This document shows positions 27,312 to 36,886 of a stretch of 64,000 nucleotides of DNA, piece after piece. This stretch comes from Janthinobacterium sp. LM6 (GTDB taxonomy: Bacteria > Pseudomonadota > Gammaproteobacteria > Burkholderiales > Burkholderiaceae_D). How positions within the stretch are numbered: position 1 is the stretch's first letter; the number at the start of each line of letters is the position of its first letter. Under the pieces are notes generated by a model, which was not told where the DNA came from, made no database searches, and saw only the letters and a program-made list of their open reading frames with translations. The stretch covers positions 5,704,001 to 5,768,000 of the forward strand of contig NZ_CP019510.1 of NCBI RefSeq assembly GCF_002002885.1, read 5' to 3'. The position numbers and the translations under genes were made by a program.

Positions 27312-29315
27312 CTACTGCCCCGCCAGCGCCACCACCGGATCGAGCCCCGACGCCTTGCGCGCCGGCATGAAGCCAAATACCAGCCCCGTCACCACGGCGC
27401 AGGCAAAGGCGCCGCCGACGGCGCTGAGCGAAAAGATCACCGGCACGTCCCATACCAGCAGCAAGCCGGCCACCGTCACGCCGACCACGATGCCGGCCAC
27501 GCCGCCCACCACCGATACCAGCACGGCTTCGGTGAGGAACTGGCGCAGGATGTCGTACCGGCGCGCGCCCGTCGCCATGCGGATGCCGATTTCGCGCGTG
27601 CGCTCGCGCACCGTCATCAGCATCACGTTCATGACGCCGATGCCGCCCACCACCAGGGAAACTGCGGCAATCAGGCTGAGCATCACGGTCATGTTGTCCT
27701 GCGTCTTCGCTTCCGCGGCGATCGACGCGGCCGCGTTGCTGATGCCGTAGTCGCGGATGCGGTGGCGCTCGAACATGGTGGCGTCGACCGCCGCCTCCAC
27801 CTCCGTTACGCGCTTGACGTCAGCCACCGCCATGACCGTGTACGTCGGCTCGCGCTGGCCGAAGACGCGGATGCCTGCCGTGGAAAACGGCAGCAGCAGC
27901 ACGTCGTCTTCATCCTTCTCGCCCGTCAGCGCGCCCTTCGCGCTCATCACGCCGATCACCTGGAACGGCACATTGCCGATCAGGATGCTCTGCCCCACGG
28001 GGTTGGCCACGTCGGGCATCAGCTTTTCGGCCAGATGCGCACCCAGCACGGCCACGGTGGCCATCTCGCGCTCGTCTTCCTCGGTAAAGAAGCCGCCCTT
28101 GGCCACCGGCCAGGTCTGGATCTGCGGCAGGGCCGGCCCCGTGCCCCGCACATAAGTCTGCACATCGAGGTTGCCATGGCGGATCACCTTGTTGCCCGTG
28201 ACATTCGGCAGCACGTGGGTGATGCCCGGTACGTCCTTGAGCGCATCGAGGTCGGCCAGGGTGATGCTGCGCCCGGGGATGCGCGAGCTTTCGCCGCGCG
28301 ACGCCATGTACAGCAGATTCGAGCCGAACGCGCCCAGCTGCGCCATCACCTGCTGGCGCGTGCCCAGGCCGATGGCCAGCATGACGATCACGGAGGCGAC
28401 GCCGATGACGATGCCCAGCAGGGTCAGGCCCGTGCGGAAGCGGTTGATCCACAGCACGCGCCAGGCGGCGCGCGCCGCGTCGAGCAATTCCGTGCCCAGC
28501 GACGCGCCCGTGTCATGGGCGGCGCGCGACATGTCCAGCGGCGGCAGGGCCGTCGACGTGGCGGGGATGGCGATGGCGCCCGAGTCTTCGACGATTTCGC
28601 CGTCGCTGATCTCGATCACGCGGCGCGCCTGGGCCGCCACCTTGCGGTCATGCGTAATCAGGATGATGGTATGGCCCGCGTCGGCCAGTTCGCCCAAGAG
28701 GGCCATGACTTCGGCGCCGCTGCTGCTGTCGAGCGCCCCCGTCGGTTCATCGGCGAGGATGATGCGCCCGCCGTTCATCAGGGCGCGCGCGATCGACACG
28801 CGCTGCTGCTGCCCGCCGGACAACTGGTTTGGCCGGTGATCGAGCCGCTCGCCGAGGCCCAGGCGCTTAAGCAGCGCTTCCGAGCGGGCATGGCGGGCCG
28901 CGGCCGGCATGCCCGCGTACAGGGCCGGCACTTCCACGTTTTCGCGCGCCGATTCGGTGGCGATCAGGTGATAGCCCTGGAAGACGAAGCCGAACGCTTC
29001 GCGCCGCAGCCACGCCAGTTCATCGGGATTCAGGCTGGCCACGTCCTGGCCGGCGAAGCGGTAGCTGCCATCGCTGGGCCGGTCCAGACAGCCCAGCAGA
29101 TGCATCAGGGTCGACTTGCCCGAACCGGACGCGCCGACGATGGCGACGAATTCGCCGGCGCCGACGGACAGCGTCAAACCGCGCAGCACTTCCACGGCCG
29201 GCGCGCCGTCATGGCCGCCGTAGCGCTTGCGGATGCCGGCAAGTTCAATCAGCGGCGCCGGCTGGCCAGGTTCTCCGGCCTGCCCCAGTGACCTGGCCTC
29301 GCTCATGGCGCTCAC
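27312..29315 (-). CDS. MacB-type ABC exporter (ATPase-permease fusion)
   Basis: The 667-residue protein has an N-terminal ATPase with Walker [10 protein letters not shown] near residue 60, signature [15 protein letters not shown] near 160 and Walker [15 protein letters not shown] permease half follows with one segment near 300, a large periplasmic domain, and three C-terminal segments of the FtsX type ([20 protein letters not shown]). Such MacB/PvdT proteins push substrates from the periplasm outwards with MacA and an outer membrane channel. The GTG start overlaps the macA stop (GTGA); an ATG nine bases later is possible. Its place at the end of an iron-uptake run suggests siderophore export or recycling, like PvdRT. 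No TolC-like gene is present. Confidence 0.87.
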   Translation of the reverse strand: MSAMSEARSLGQAGEPGQPAPLIELAGIRKRYGGHDGAPAVEVLRGLTLSVGAGEFVAIVGASGSGKSTLMHLLGCLDRPSDGSYRFAGQDVASLNPDELAWLRREAFGFVFQGYHLIATESARENVEVPALYAGMPAAARHARSEALLKRLGLGERLDHRPNQLSGGQQQRVSIARALMNGGRIILADEPTGALDSSSGAEVMALLGELADAGHTIILITHDRKVAAQARRVIEISDGEIVEDSGAIAIPATSTALPPLDMSRAAHDTGASLGTELLDAARAAWRVLWINRFRTGLTLLGIVIGVASVIVMLAIGLGTRQQVMAQLGAFGSNLLYMASRGESSRIPGRSITLADLDALKDVPGITHVLPNVTGNKVIRHGNLDVQTYVRGTGPALPQIQTWPVAKGGFFTEEDEREMATVAVLGAHLAEKLMPDVANPVGQSILIGNVPFQVIGVMSAKGALTGEKDEDDVLLLPFSTAGIRVFGQREPTYTVMAVADVKRVTEVEAAVDATMFERHRIRDYGISNAAASIAAEAKTQDNMTVMLSLIAAVSLVVGGIGVMNVMLMTVRERTREIGIRMATGARRYDILRQFLTEAVLVSVVGGVAGIVVGVTVAGLLLVWDVPVIFSLSAVGGAFACAVVTGLVFGFMPARKASGLDPVVALAGQ

Positions 29316-30499
29316 AGCTGGAACCTGCTGCTGCCGCTGCCGGCCGGCTGCTCGCCCGTGACCAGCAACTCGCCTTCGCGCAAGCCTTGCAGCACTTCCG
29401 CGCTGAGGCGGTTGCGCACGCCCACGGTGATGGCGCGCGTATCGACCTTGCCGTCCGCATCCATCACGCGGGCCGTGAACTGCCCCGGCTTGGCGCCTTC
29501 TTCCGTCGATGGTTTCAACGCCGGCAAGGGCACGGCCAGCACATTCTTCGCCGCCGCCGTGACGAACACCACTTGCGCCGTCATTTGCGGCATCAGTTCG
29601 CCGTCGGCGTTATCCACGTCGAACAGCACCGTATATAAAATCACCTTGCTGGTCGACGGCGCCAAGGCCGTGCCGGCGGCAGAACCACCGGGTACCGGCG
29701 GCGCCGGCAGCACTTGGCGTACCTTGCCGCTCCAGCGCCGCTGGTCGCCGCCCAGGGTGGTGAAGTACACGGGCATGTCCGGGCGCACGCGGCGCACGTC
29801 CGCTTCCGACACTTCCGTCCACACCGTCATGGCCGACAGATCGGCGATGCGCAGGATGTTCGGCGTCTGGTACGTGGCGTTCAGGGTTTGCCCTTCCTTC
29901 GCGTCCAGGCCCACCACCTTGCCGGCCATGGGCGCATAGATGCGCGTATAGCCGAGACGCGCCTCGTCCGCCTTCAGGCTGGCCTGCGTCTGGTCGATCT
30001 GCGCCTTCAGGTGGTCGATCTTGGCGCCGGCCGAGGCCAGGGTGGCTTCGGCCGTTTCCAGGTCGGCCAGCGGCGTGGAATCGAACTTGGCCATCTGCTT
30101 CTGGCGCCCATGCTGCTGGCCCGCCAGGCGGTGCTGCGCCTGCTGGTCGGCCAGCTGCGCGCGCAATCCCGCCAGCGCGGCGCGGCCCGCGTCAACCGTG
30201 GCCTGCTGCACGCTGGGGTCGATCTCGGCCAGCAGCTGGCCTTTTTCCACGGCGCTGCCAGGCTGCACGTGCAATCGCGTGATCTGGCCCGACACTTGCG
30301 CGCCCACGTCGACATAGGTTTGCGGCTGCAGGGTGCCGATGGCCGTGACGCTGGCCTCGATATTGCCGCGCTTGACGGGCACCGTGTCGAATACGGTGGC
30401 CGGGCCGCGCGTGGCCCACAGTGCACCGGCGCCGAACAGCGCCAGCAAGACCGCGCCGCCGAGAATGCGGGCGCGGCGCGAAGGCAGGCGGGCCGCCAT
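29312..30499 (-). CDS. MacA/PvdR-type periplasmic adaptor
   Basis: The 395-residue membrane fusion protein starts with a membrane anchor ([20 protein letters not shown]). It shows the lipoyl half-motif [20 protein letters not shown] near residue 62, a helical hairpin at about 95-180 and the second half [20 protein letters not shown] near 185. The beta-barrel region and a glycine/serine-rich tail complete it. It would connect MacB to an outer membrane channel. It lies 91 bases downstream of the DUF3325 gene on the same strand and overlaps macB by four bases. Siderophore or antibiotic export are both compatible. Confidence 0.87.
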   Translation of the reverse strand: MAARLPSRRARILGGAVLLALFGAGALWATRGPATVFDTVPVKRGNIEASVTAIGTLQPQTYVDVGAQVSGQITRLHVQPGSAVEKGQLLAEIDPSVQQATVDAGRAALAGLRAQLADQQAQHRLAGQQHGRQKQMAKFDSTPLADLETAEATLASAGAKIDHLKAQIDQTQASLKADEARLGYTRIYAPMAGKVVGLDAKEGQTLNATYQTPNILRIADLSAMTVWTEVSEADVRRVRPDMPVYFTTLGGDQRRWSGKVRQVLPAPPVPGGSAAGTALAPSTSKVILYTVLFDVDNADGELMPQMTAQVVFVTAAAKNVLAVPLPALKPSTEEGAKPGQFTARVMDADGKVDTRAITVGVRNRLSAEVLQGLREGELLVTGEQPAGSGSSRFQL

Positions 30500-30590
30500 C
30501 AGGAAGCCGCCTTGCGGTTGCAGGTAAAGAAAAACGGTGTCGCCAAACGTGAAAAATACATCGGTCTATCCTTGAAAATAGCGGTGGACA

Positions 30591-30932
30591 TCACCGCAGG
30601 AACGTCACAAGACCTGCCAGCGCGGCGACGGCTGCCAGCAGGGAACTACGCAACAGCAAGCGGGGGGCGTACGGCAGCAGCAGGGCCACCAGCAGCGCTC
30701 CCGCGCCGATGAAACCCAGCCAGGCGACCACACCGACGGTGGCGCTCCAGCCAGCCACGCAAGGCCAGATGGCAAGCGCCAGCAGGACGGTACCGGCCAG
30801 TTGCAGCGCGCGCCGCACGTTCGGCGCCGCGTCCCTGCCCCAGACCTGGCCATGGTGGCGGTCCATCGCCAGCGAGAGGCTGGCCATGCCCGCATACGAC
30901 AGGCCCAGCGCACACAGGATGGTATTGATCAT
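30591..30932 (-). CDS. DUF3325 small membrane protein
   Basis: The ATG at 30930-30932 overlaps the PepSY gene stop (ATGA). The 113-residue product is hydrophobic, with about four membrane segments, an early polar motif SLAMDRHHGQVWG and a basic C-terminus. DUF3325 proteins occur next to siderophore receptors and PepSY proteins in Betaproteobacteria and Pseudomonas, which matches here; I know no assigned function. Longer frames over this stop codon are shadows of the PepSY gene. Confidence 0.75.
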   Translation of the reverse strand: MINTILCALGLSYAGMASLSLAMDRHHGQVWGRDAAPNVRRALQLAGTVLLALAIWPCVAGWSATVGVVAWLGFIGAGALLVALLLPYAPRLLLRSSLLAAVAALAGLVTFLR

Positions 30933-32632
30933 GACTGTCCCTCCGCATTGACTTGCAGGCTGGCCGAGGGCGCAGCGATTTCCTTGGCAGCAGCCTTTTT
31001 CACCGGCTTTTCCTTGCGCTTGTGGACCTTCCACGCGCCCCAGGCGGCCAGCAGGCCGAAGGCCATGCTGCCCAGTTCCACGCCGGCGCTTTCCCAGTCG
31101 CCGCGCGCGATTTGCGCCGCCAGGTTGTCGCCCGTGCTCAGGACATTCAGGACAGGCAGCAGCAGGCACAGTGCGGCCAGCAGGCACAGTTGCTCGATCC
31201 ACGCGCGCTTTTCCACGCGCAGGCAGGCATGCACCAGCATCAGGAACCAGACGCCGAAGAAAGCGCGCACTTCCCAGCCGGCGCGGTGCTCGATGCCGAC
31301 GGGGATCAAACGGTTGGCCCACAGGAAGCCCACGCAGGCGATGGACAGGCCGGCAATCGCCGCCACGTTCAGGCAGGCGATGACGCGGTACACGCGCTGC
31401 GTATAGGCGCCGAACTCGCCGCCGGACTTCTGGCGCCGCTTGACCATGAACAAAATGGCGCCCGTACCCATCATGGCCGTGCCGGCCAGGCCGCAGAAGA
31501 AGTACAGCCAGCGCATGGGCGTGCCGCCGAAACCCACCATGTGCAGGTTCGACATGACGGAGCGCGTCAGGCCGGCACCGCCCGTGTCCGACTTGCCCGG
31601 CAGGCGCACGGCGACCTGCTCGCCCGTGGCCAGCGCATAGCAAGCCCTGCCCGAATTGGCACTGAGGCGCGTGAGCAGTTCCGTGTCCTCATTCCAGCCG
31701 TACATGCACACGCGCATGGAGGCATCGTTCGGATTGTCCAGCACCACGGCGCGGATTTCCTGGCCGATGGCCTGCTCGGCGCGCTGCGCAAATGACTCCA
31801 GCGCGGGAATGGCCAGCGGCTGGCCCGTTTTCACGGGCTTGCCCGCGTCGTTCCAGTCGGCCAGGAAGGCTTTCTTGGGATTGTCCATGCCGTATTGCGC
31901 CGCCACGGGGGCCGGCACATAGTCATCGCTGAAGAATGCCAGGCCCGTGTAGGCGATCATGAACTGGAACGGCAACGTCAGCACGGCCACCGCGTTGTGC
32001 GCGTCGAGCCACGAGCGCTGGCCCTTGGCCGGGCGGAAGGTGAAGAAATCCTTGAAGATGCGCTTGTGCGTGATGACGCCGCTCACCAGCGCCACCAGCA
32101 TGATCATGGTGGTGATGGCGACGATCCATACGCCGATGCGTCCTGCGTGCAGCTCGTAGTGAAAATCGACGAAATGGTGGCCGCCGATGGTTTCGCGCTC
32201 CGTTGCCTCGCGCGCATGCTCGATGACGGCGCCCGTCAGCGGATCGAGATCCGCCGAGCCATAACCGCCGCTGGGCTGGAACCAGTAGGCGGACAGGCCG
32301 TGGCCAGGACGCTGCACGGGCCAGATTTCCCACATGTCCGCCTTCGGATGCTCCTTGGCCATGAAGTCGAGCGCCAGTTCCAGGCGGTGGCCACGGTCCG
32401 TGACCTTCGGCAGCGGCGGATCGTTCGCATGCGCCGCTTCGGCCAGCGCGTGTTCGGGCGTCATCCAGTGGCCGATCGGGTCGTCGAAGACGGCCAGGGT
32501 GCCGGTCAGGAAGATGGCGAACAGCAGCCAGGAAATCCACAGGCCGCTCCACGTATGCAGCCAGGCCATGGCCTGGCGCAAGCCGCCCTGCTGCGGCGTT
32601 TTGACCATTTTGTCTACCTTGACGGCGTTCAT
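30929..32632 (-). CDS. PepSY-TM membrane protein (FoxB/FiuB-like, ferric siderophore reductase candidate)
   Basis: The 567-residue protein has the PepSY_TM layout: LHTWSGLWISWLLFAIFLTG near residue 26, a periplasmic stretch, HYELHAGRIGVWIVAI with conserved histidines near 155, a further periplasmic domain, a paired segment near 370 (RWLYFFCGLAGTAMM), and several C-terminal segments. Conserved membrane histidines could bind haem, as proposed for the family members that reduce iron from siderophores at the inner membrane. It overlaps the DUF3649 and DUF3325 genes by four bases on each side, so translation is coupled. The lysine-rich tail is unusual in composition. Confidence 0.83.
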   Translation of the reverse strand: MNAVKVDKMVKTPQQGGLRQAMAWLHTWSGLWISWLLFAIFLTGTLAVFDDPIGHWMTPEHALAEAAHANDPPLPKVTDRGHRLELALDFMAKEHPKADMWEIWPVQRPGHGLSAYWFQPSGGYGSADLDPLTGAVIEHAREATERETIGGHHFVDFHYELHAGRIGVWIVAITTMIMLVALVSGVITHKRIFKDFFTFRPAKGQRSWLDAHNAVAVLTLPFQFMIAYTGLAFFSDDYVPAPVAAQYGMDNPKKAFLADWNDAGKPVKTGQPLAIPALESFAQRAEQAIGQEIRAVVLDNPNDASMRVCMYGWNEDTELLTRLSANSGRACYALATGEQVAVRLPGKSDTGGAGLTRSVMSNLHMVGFGGTPMRWLYFFCGLAGTAMMGTGAILFMVKRRQKSGGEFGAYTQRVYRVIACLNVAAIAGLSIACVGFLWANRLIPVGIEHRAGWEVRAFFGVWFLMLVHACLRVEKRAWIEQLCLLAALCLLLPVLNVLSTGDNLAAQIARGDWESAGVELGSMAFGLLAAWGAWKVHKRKEKPVKKAAAKEIAAPSASLQVNAEGQS

Positions 32633-32910
32633 GCCACACCTCGCGACAGCAGCAGGCCGATGCCGCCGCAGGCGATGGCCGGCAGCAGCATGCCGAGCCA
32701 GGCGCGGCGCAGGTCCTGCACGGCAAAGACCCAGATCACGGCGCAGGTGTAGACGACGAAGGCGCTCAGGGTGGCCGTCAGCACGGCTTCGGCGCGCGAC
32801 AGCGGCAGCACGGCCGCCAGCAGCACGGCCACGCCGGACGTGAGCGCATAGCCGCCAAAAACGGCGGCAAGCACGCGTGAAAACAACATCATGTGGGCCG
32901 ATTTCATCAT
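32629..32910 (-). CDS. DUF3649 small membrane protein
   Basis: With the ATG at 32908-32910, preceded by AGGGAG, the product has 93 residues and three membrane segments (FSRVLAAVFGGYALTSGVAV, ATLSAFVVYTCAVIWVFAV, AWLGMLLPAIACGGIGLLL). DUF3649 genes regularly sit between siderophore receptors and PepSY genes. A longer frame begins at 33006 but ignores this ribosome binding site. The start also overlaps the stop of a 28-codon upstream frame (ATGA). Function unknown; iron uptake is inferred from context. Confidence 0.78.
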   Translation of the reverse strand: MMKSAHMMLFSRVLAAVFGGYALTSGVAVLLAAVLPLSRAEAVLTATLSAFVVYTCAVIWVFAVQDLRRAWLGMLLPAIACGGIGLLLSRGVA

Positions 32911-32993
32911 CGCGGCGCTCCCTGCAGCGCCAGCGTGGTCACGCCATCGCGGGCCAGGTTCAACTGCACATCCATAAGCCATGCATCCTTCAT
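32907..32993 (-). CDS. Candidate 28-residue leader or microprotein
   Basis: A short frame starts at the ATG 32991-32993, runs 28 codons (MKDAWLMDVQLNLARDGV at its start) and ends in a TGA that overlaps the DUF3649 ATG. It lies 27 bases after the receptor stop. About 20 of 28 codons end in G or C, like the neighbouring real genes, and the overlap is of the same ATGA kind used throughout this operon. It has no clear ribosome binding site of its own. It may be a coupling peptide, a remnant of a longer gene, or chance. Confidence 0.35.
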   Translation of the reverse strand: MKDAWLMDVQLNLARDGVTTLALQGAPR

Positions 32994-33020
32994 CAAGATA
33001 GATCATTCAAAAGTGATTGT

Positions 33021-35219
33021 TTACAGTTTGTAGTTCAAGGTCAGCATCAGGTTGCGCGGCGTGCCCACCAGGTTGCCGAGGACATCGGAGTAGATGCTCT
33101 GGTAATAGCGTTTGTCGAGCGCATTGTTGACGTTCAAGCGCAGCTCGGCGCGGCTGTCGATTTGCCACGCCGCGTTCAAGCCGAGGATCGCGTAGCGGCC
33201 CTGGCGCAGGTGGGCATCACCGTCCGTTGATTCCGTCGCGCCCTGCCCGTACACCGAGGCGCCGACGCGCCAGCCCTGCGCCGCGCCGGACAGGCGGTAG
33301 CTGGTGGCCAGCTTGAGCTGCTGGCGCGGATAGCGGCTATTAAAATCCTTGCCGATATTGGCCGGATCGCTGTCGCGCGTAAATTGCGCCTTCACATACG
33401 TAAAACCGGCAGACAGCTGCCAGTCGGGCGTCAGCGCGCCCGCCACGTCCAGCTCCACGCCTTCGCTGCGCACTTCGCCCGACGCGCGCTTGCAATAGCC
33501 CCACGTGCTGCCGGGGCAGGGATCCGGGCCGGCCAGGTCGTCCACGCCGCGGTTTTGCTGGCGGATCTGGAACACGGCCGCGCTGGCATTGAGGGCGCCG
33601 CCGAAGTATTCGCCCTTCACGCCCGCTTCATAGTTGGTGCCGCTGACCGGCTTCAAGGGCTGCCCCTTGGCGTCGGTGGACGCTTGCGGCTGGAAGATCT
33701 CGGTCCAGCTGGCATACACGGAATGCTGCTTATCGAGGTCATACACGACACCGGCGTACGGCGTGAATTCGCGCGCCACCGAGTAGCCGGCATCGTCCTT
33801 GTACCAGCTCACGCGCCCGCCCAGCACCAGCGACAGCGGATCGGCCAGGCGCAGGCGCGTCCCTGCATACACGCCGCTTTGTTCGGTGATGCTGGCCGTG
33901 CCCCACTGCGCGTAGTTGATGACGGGGCGCGCCACGCTGCCCGCATCCCAGTGGAACGGGTCGATCACCGGCGCGCTATCTTGCCGGGTGTACGATGCCC
34001 AGCCGCCATAGCTGTTTTTCGACGAACGGCGGTGGCTGGCGCCGACCGTCAGCTCGTGCTCGCGGCCGAACAGGCTGTAGCTGCCGCTGGCATACGCGTC
34101 ATAGCTGGTGTTGGCCAGTTCGGCGCGGTAGCTTTGCGAATTGAAGCGCAGGGTGCCGCCGCGGCGGTTGATGCCGGAAAACGTCGTGTCGATCTCGGGC
34201 GTCTTGCGCGTGGCCGCCAGCCTGGCTTTCCAGCCGTTGCCGAAGCGGTGTTCCAGTTCGGCGAAAATGGTTTTATCCGTCTGGCGCCAGCCATCGAAGT
34301 CGGTGCCGAGGTAAGTCGAGCGGGGCAAGTTCAAAAAGGTGCCGTCGGCGGCCGTCACCACGCCCGTCGCGACGCCGTCGTTATCCGTCTTGCGGTAGTG
34401 CGCGCCCACGGTCAATGTGGTATCGGGACGCAGGTCGGCCTCGATGATGCCGTACAGCTGGTGATTGCGGCCATGCAGCACGTCGACAAAATCCTTCTTG
34501 TCCTGCAGCGTGACGACCATGCGCCCGCGCAGGGTCTTCGCTGCGTTGAGCGCGTTGGCCGCATCGGCTTCCAGGCGGTAGTTGCTCCAGCTGCCGATGC
34601 TGGCCGAGAATGACGCCTGCGGCGTGGCCGTCGGGCGCTTGCGCACCATGTTGATGGCCGCGCTGGGCGTGCCGCTGCCCGTCATCAAGCCCGTGGCACC
34701 GCGCACCACCTCGATGCGGTCATAGATGGCCAGGTCGTCATTGTCGCCATTGAAAGTGCCGTTCGCGCCCAGGCTGGTAGGCAAGCTGTCGAACAGGATG
34801 TTTTCGATTGGAAAGCCCCGCGCGCTGAAACTGCCCGAATCGCCCGTGAAGTTGCCCTTTTGCATGACCAACCCCGTGATCGACTGCACGGCGTCGTCCA
34901 GGGTGGTGATGCCCAGGTCGTCGATCTGCTGGCGCGTCAGCACGCTGACCGACTGCGGCGTCTCGCGCAGCGACAGGTTCAGCTTGGTTGCCGTGTTGCT
35001 TACGCCCGTCGTGTACGAGCCGCTACCTTCCGTCGTCGCATCGCGCCCCGCCGTGACAGACACGCCAAGCATGGTTTGCTCGGCCGCGGGACTGGCTGGC
35101 GCCTGCTGGGCCAGCGCCGGCAGGCTGGCGGCCAGGCACAGGGCCGCGGCCGCTTGCGCCAGCGGACGCAGTGAAGAGTGAGATGATGGCAAACTGACAA
35201 AAGGCAAAGCGTGCGACAT
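33021..35219 (-). CDS. TonB-dependent siderophore receptor without signalling domain
   Basis: The ATG at 35217-35219 follows AGGAAC and gives 732 residues: signal peptide ending near ALAQQA, then almost directly the plug (LRETPQSVSVLTRQQIDDLG, IEVVRGATGLMTGSGTPSA, INMVRKRPT) and a beta-barrel with the late LNVNNALDKRYYQSIY and a C-terminal aromatic-type end (LMLTLNYKL). This is the FhuE/FpvA-like siderophore branch. The N-terminal STN signalling domain is absent, although fecI and fecR lie just upstream. The ligand cannot be read from sequence. Confidence 0.9.
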   Translation of the reverse strand: MSHALPFVSLPSSHSSLRPLAQAAAALCLAASLPALAQQAPASPAAEQTMLGVSVTAGRDATTEGSGSYTTGVSNTATKLNLSLRETPQSVSVLTRQQIDDLGITTLDDAVQSITGLVMQKGNFTGDSGSFSARGFPIENILFDSLPTSLGANGTFNGDNDDLAIYDRIEVVRGATGLMTGSGTPSAAINMVRKRPTATPQASFSASIGSWSNYRLEADAANALNAAKTLRGRMVVTLQDKKDFVDVLHGRNHQLYGIIEADLRPDTTLTVGAHYRKTDNDGVATGVVTAADGTFLNLPRSTYLGTDFDGWRQTDKTIFAELEHRFGNGWKARLAATRKTPEIDTTFSGINRRGGTLRFNSQSYRAELANTSYDAYASGSYSLFGREHELTVGASHRRSSKNSYGGWASYTRQDSAPVIDPFHWDAGSVARPVINYAQWGTASITEQSGVYAGTRLRLADPLSLVLGGRVSWYKDDAGYSVAREFTPYAGVVYDLDKQHSVYASWTEIFQPQASTDAKGQPLKPVSGTNYEAGVKGEYFGGALNASAAVFQIRQQNRGVDDLAGPDPCPGSTWGYCKRASGEVRSEGVELDVAGALTPDWQLSAGFTYVKAQFTRDSDPANIGKDFNSRYPRQQLKLATSYRLSGAAQGWRVGASVYGQGATESTDGDAHLRQGRYAILGLNAAWQIDSRAELRLNVNNALDKRYYQSIYSDVLGNLVGTPRNLMLTLNYKL

Positions 35220-35330
35220 GAAAGTTCCTGATGATGGTGTCATGAGACGGTGAAAAACAGGCGCCCTACCTTGTAGGTGCCGCAAGACTGCAAAACGGGC
35301 AGCCGGATGGAAAAATATTTTTATCGAACG

Positions 35331-36323
35331 CTACGGCGCCGGTTCGACGCTGACCCAGTACCGCGTGCGGCTGCGTACCTGCACCGGCAGCGAGTTGGGC
35401 AGCATGTTCAAAATGCGCTGGGTATCGGCCAGCGGGAACACGCCCGACAGGCGCAGCTGGGCCACTGCCGGCGCGCAGTCGATCACGCCGGGGCGGTAAC
35501 GGGCCAGGTCGGCCAGGAAATCGCCCAGGGTCACGTCGTCGACGATCAACTGCCCATGCGACCAGGCGTGCGCATGCGCATCGATGGCGTGCGGCGCATC
35601 CGGCGCATGGCGGGAAAATGCCGTGCCGCGCCCGGCCGCCAGCAGCATTGGCGCGCCAACACCGTCGCGGGGACGGATTTCAACGGCGCTTTCAAGCACG
35701 TCCACGGTGCTGTAGTCATCCTGCTGGCGCACGGCAAAGCGCGTGCCCAGCGCGCGCACCAGGCCTTCGCGCGTGGCCACCACCAAAGGCGCGGCGCTGC
35801 CGGCGCCGTGGCCGCTGGCCACGAGGATCTCGCCGGCCAGCAGTTCGATCAGGCGGCGGCTGGCGTCGAAACGCACGTTCACGGCCGATCCCGTATTCAG
35901 GCTGAGCACGCTGCCATCGTCCAGCACCACCTCGCGCCGCTCGCCCGTGGCCGTGCGGTAGTCGGCACGCAGGGCGCGCATGCCATCCCAGGCATCCGTC
36001 TGCGCGGCCAGCATGCCGCCGCCGGCCGCCACGCCCAGCCACGCCAGCAACTGGCGCCGCTTGCCGTTGACGGCTTTGCGCTGCGTGCCGGCCAGCGCCT
36101 GAGCGGCCGCACCGCGGTGCAAGCCGTTGAAGCGCCGCGACACCGCGTCGATATGCAGCCAGGCCCGTTCATGTTCCGGGTCGGCTGCGCGCCAGCGCTG
36201 CCAGGCGGCGTGTTCCGCTTCGCCGGCCTGCTCCGACATCAGCACCGTCAGCCACTCTGCCGCCTGCTGCTGCACCTCCTCGCGGATCGCTGGCGGTGCC
36301 GCCGGCTCTGCCAGCTTGCTCAT
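35331..36323 (-). CDS. FecR-family transmembrane anti-sigma regulator
   Basis: The 330-residue protein has the usual three parts. A cytoplasmic DUF4880 region (AAEWLTVLMSEQAGEAEHAA and WRAADPEHERAWLHI) spans residues 20-65. One membrane segment (LLAWLGVAAGGGMLAA) lies near 90. The periplasmic FecR domain contains LRADYRTATGERREVVLDDG and the LGTRF stretch, where family members cleave themselves between Gly and Thr. It would hold the adjacent FecI-type sigma factor and release or activate it on a receptor signal. It overlaps fecI by four bases. The next receptor gene lacks the STN domain that normally contacts FecR. Confidence 0.9.
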   Translation of the reverse strand: MSKLAEPAAPPAIREEVQQQAAEWLTVLMSEQAGEAEHAAWQRWRAADPEHERAWLHIDAVSRRFNGLHRGAAAQALAGTQRKAVNGKRRQLLAWLGVAAGGGMLAAQTDAWDGMRALRADYRTATGERREVVLDDGSVLSLNTGSAVNVRFDASRRLIELLAGEILVASGHGAGSAAPLVVATREGLVRALGTRFAVRQQDDYSTVDVLESAVEIRPRDGVGAPMLLAAGRGTAFSRHAPDAPHAIDAHAHAWSHGQLIVDDVTLGDFLADLARYRPGVIDCAPAVAQLRLSGVFPLADTQRILNMLPNSLPVQVRSRTRYWVSVEPAP

Positions 36324-36829
36324 GCCGGCAGCGAGAAAAACACCTGGCGGTTGGCGCGCGTCAGGTATTGCTTGACCGAGCTGGCCGATACGTTCAGGCG
36401 CGCGGCGATCTCGGCATAGCTGAGGCCTTCGAGCTGCGCCAGCAAGAACGCCGTGCGCACGGGACCCGGCAAGCCGTCGAGGGCCTGGTCGATTTCCTGC
36501 AAGGCTTCCAGCGCCAGCAGCCGTTCCTCGGGCGCGGGCGCCACATCAGGCGGCAGGCAGGCGAGCGCTTCCAGGTAGGCGTCTTCCAGCACTTGCCGGC
36601 GGTAGCGGTGCGCCACCAGGCGGCGCGCGACGGTGGCGAGAAAAGGCCGCGCCTCGCGGATCTGCGGCGCGGAAGCGGCCGTCAGCACGCTGATGAAGGT
36701 GTCTTGCGCCAGATCCGCCGCGTCGCCCGCATTGCCCAGCTTATGCCGCAGCCAGCCCTGCAGCCAGCCGTGATGGCTGCTGTAGAGCGCGTGCAGGTCC
36801 TGTTGCTGGGCAAAATCGGCGGCCGACAT
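36320..36829 (-). CDS. FecI-type ECF sigma factor
   Basis: The 169-residue protein has region 2 (LQGWLRHKLGNAGDAADLAQ, then DTFISVL) near residues 23-50. Region 4 has LPGPVRTAFLLAQLEGLSYA and the helix-turn-helix IAARLNVSASSVKQYLTRA near 140-160. It is the first gene of the long iron-uptake run, with a Fur-like box about 40 bases upstream of its start. Its N-terminal half resembles the sigma part of the hybrid protein at 58001, down to HHGWLQGWLR.KLG, so the two are paralogues. Expected target: the receptor promoter downstream. Confidence 0.93.
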   Translation of the reverse strand: MSAADFAQQQDLHALYSSHHGWLQGWLRHKLGNAGDAADLAQDTFISVLTAASAPQIREARPFLATVARRLVAHRYRRQVLEDAYLEALACLPPDVAPAPEERLLALEALQEIDQALDGLPGPVRTAFLLAQLEGLSYAEIAARLNVSASSVKQYLTRANRQVFFSLPA

Positions 36830-36867
36830 GGCATCCCTTTCCGGTCTGGCGCGGCGCGCCCACGAAT

Positions 36868-36886
36868 GTAAATAAGAATTATTCTC
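36868..36886 (-). promoter_or_regulatory. Fur-like box upstream of fecI
   Basis: gtaaataagaattattctc (read on the plus strand) matches 12 of 19 positions of the Fur consensus when read on the minus strand, with the typical GAGAATAATTCTTATT core. It lies about 40 bases before the fecI ATG, where Fur-Fe2+ would block transcription. Confidence 0.65.

Noticed and set aside
27162-29291. A 709-codon plus-strand frame opposite macB
   Set aside because: Same reasoning: histidine/arginine-rich antisense frame over a gene with all ABC motifs intact.
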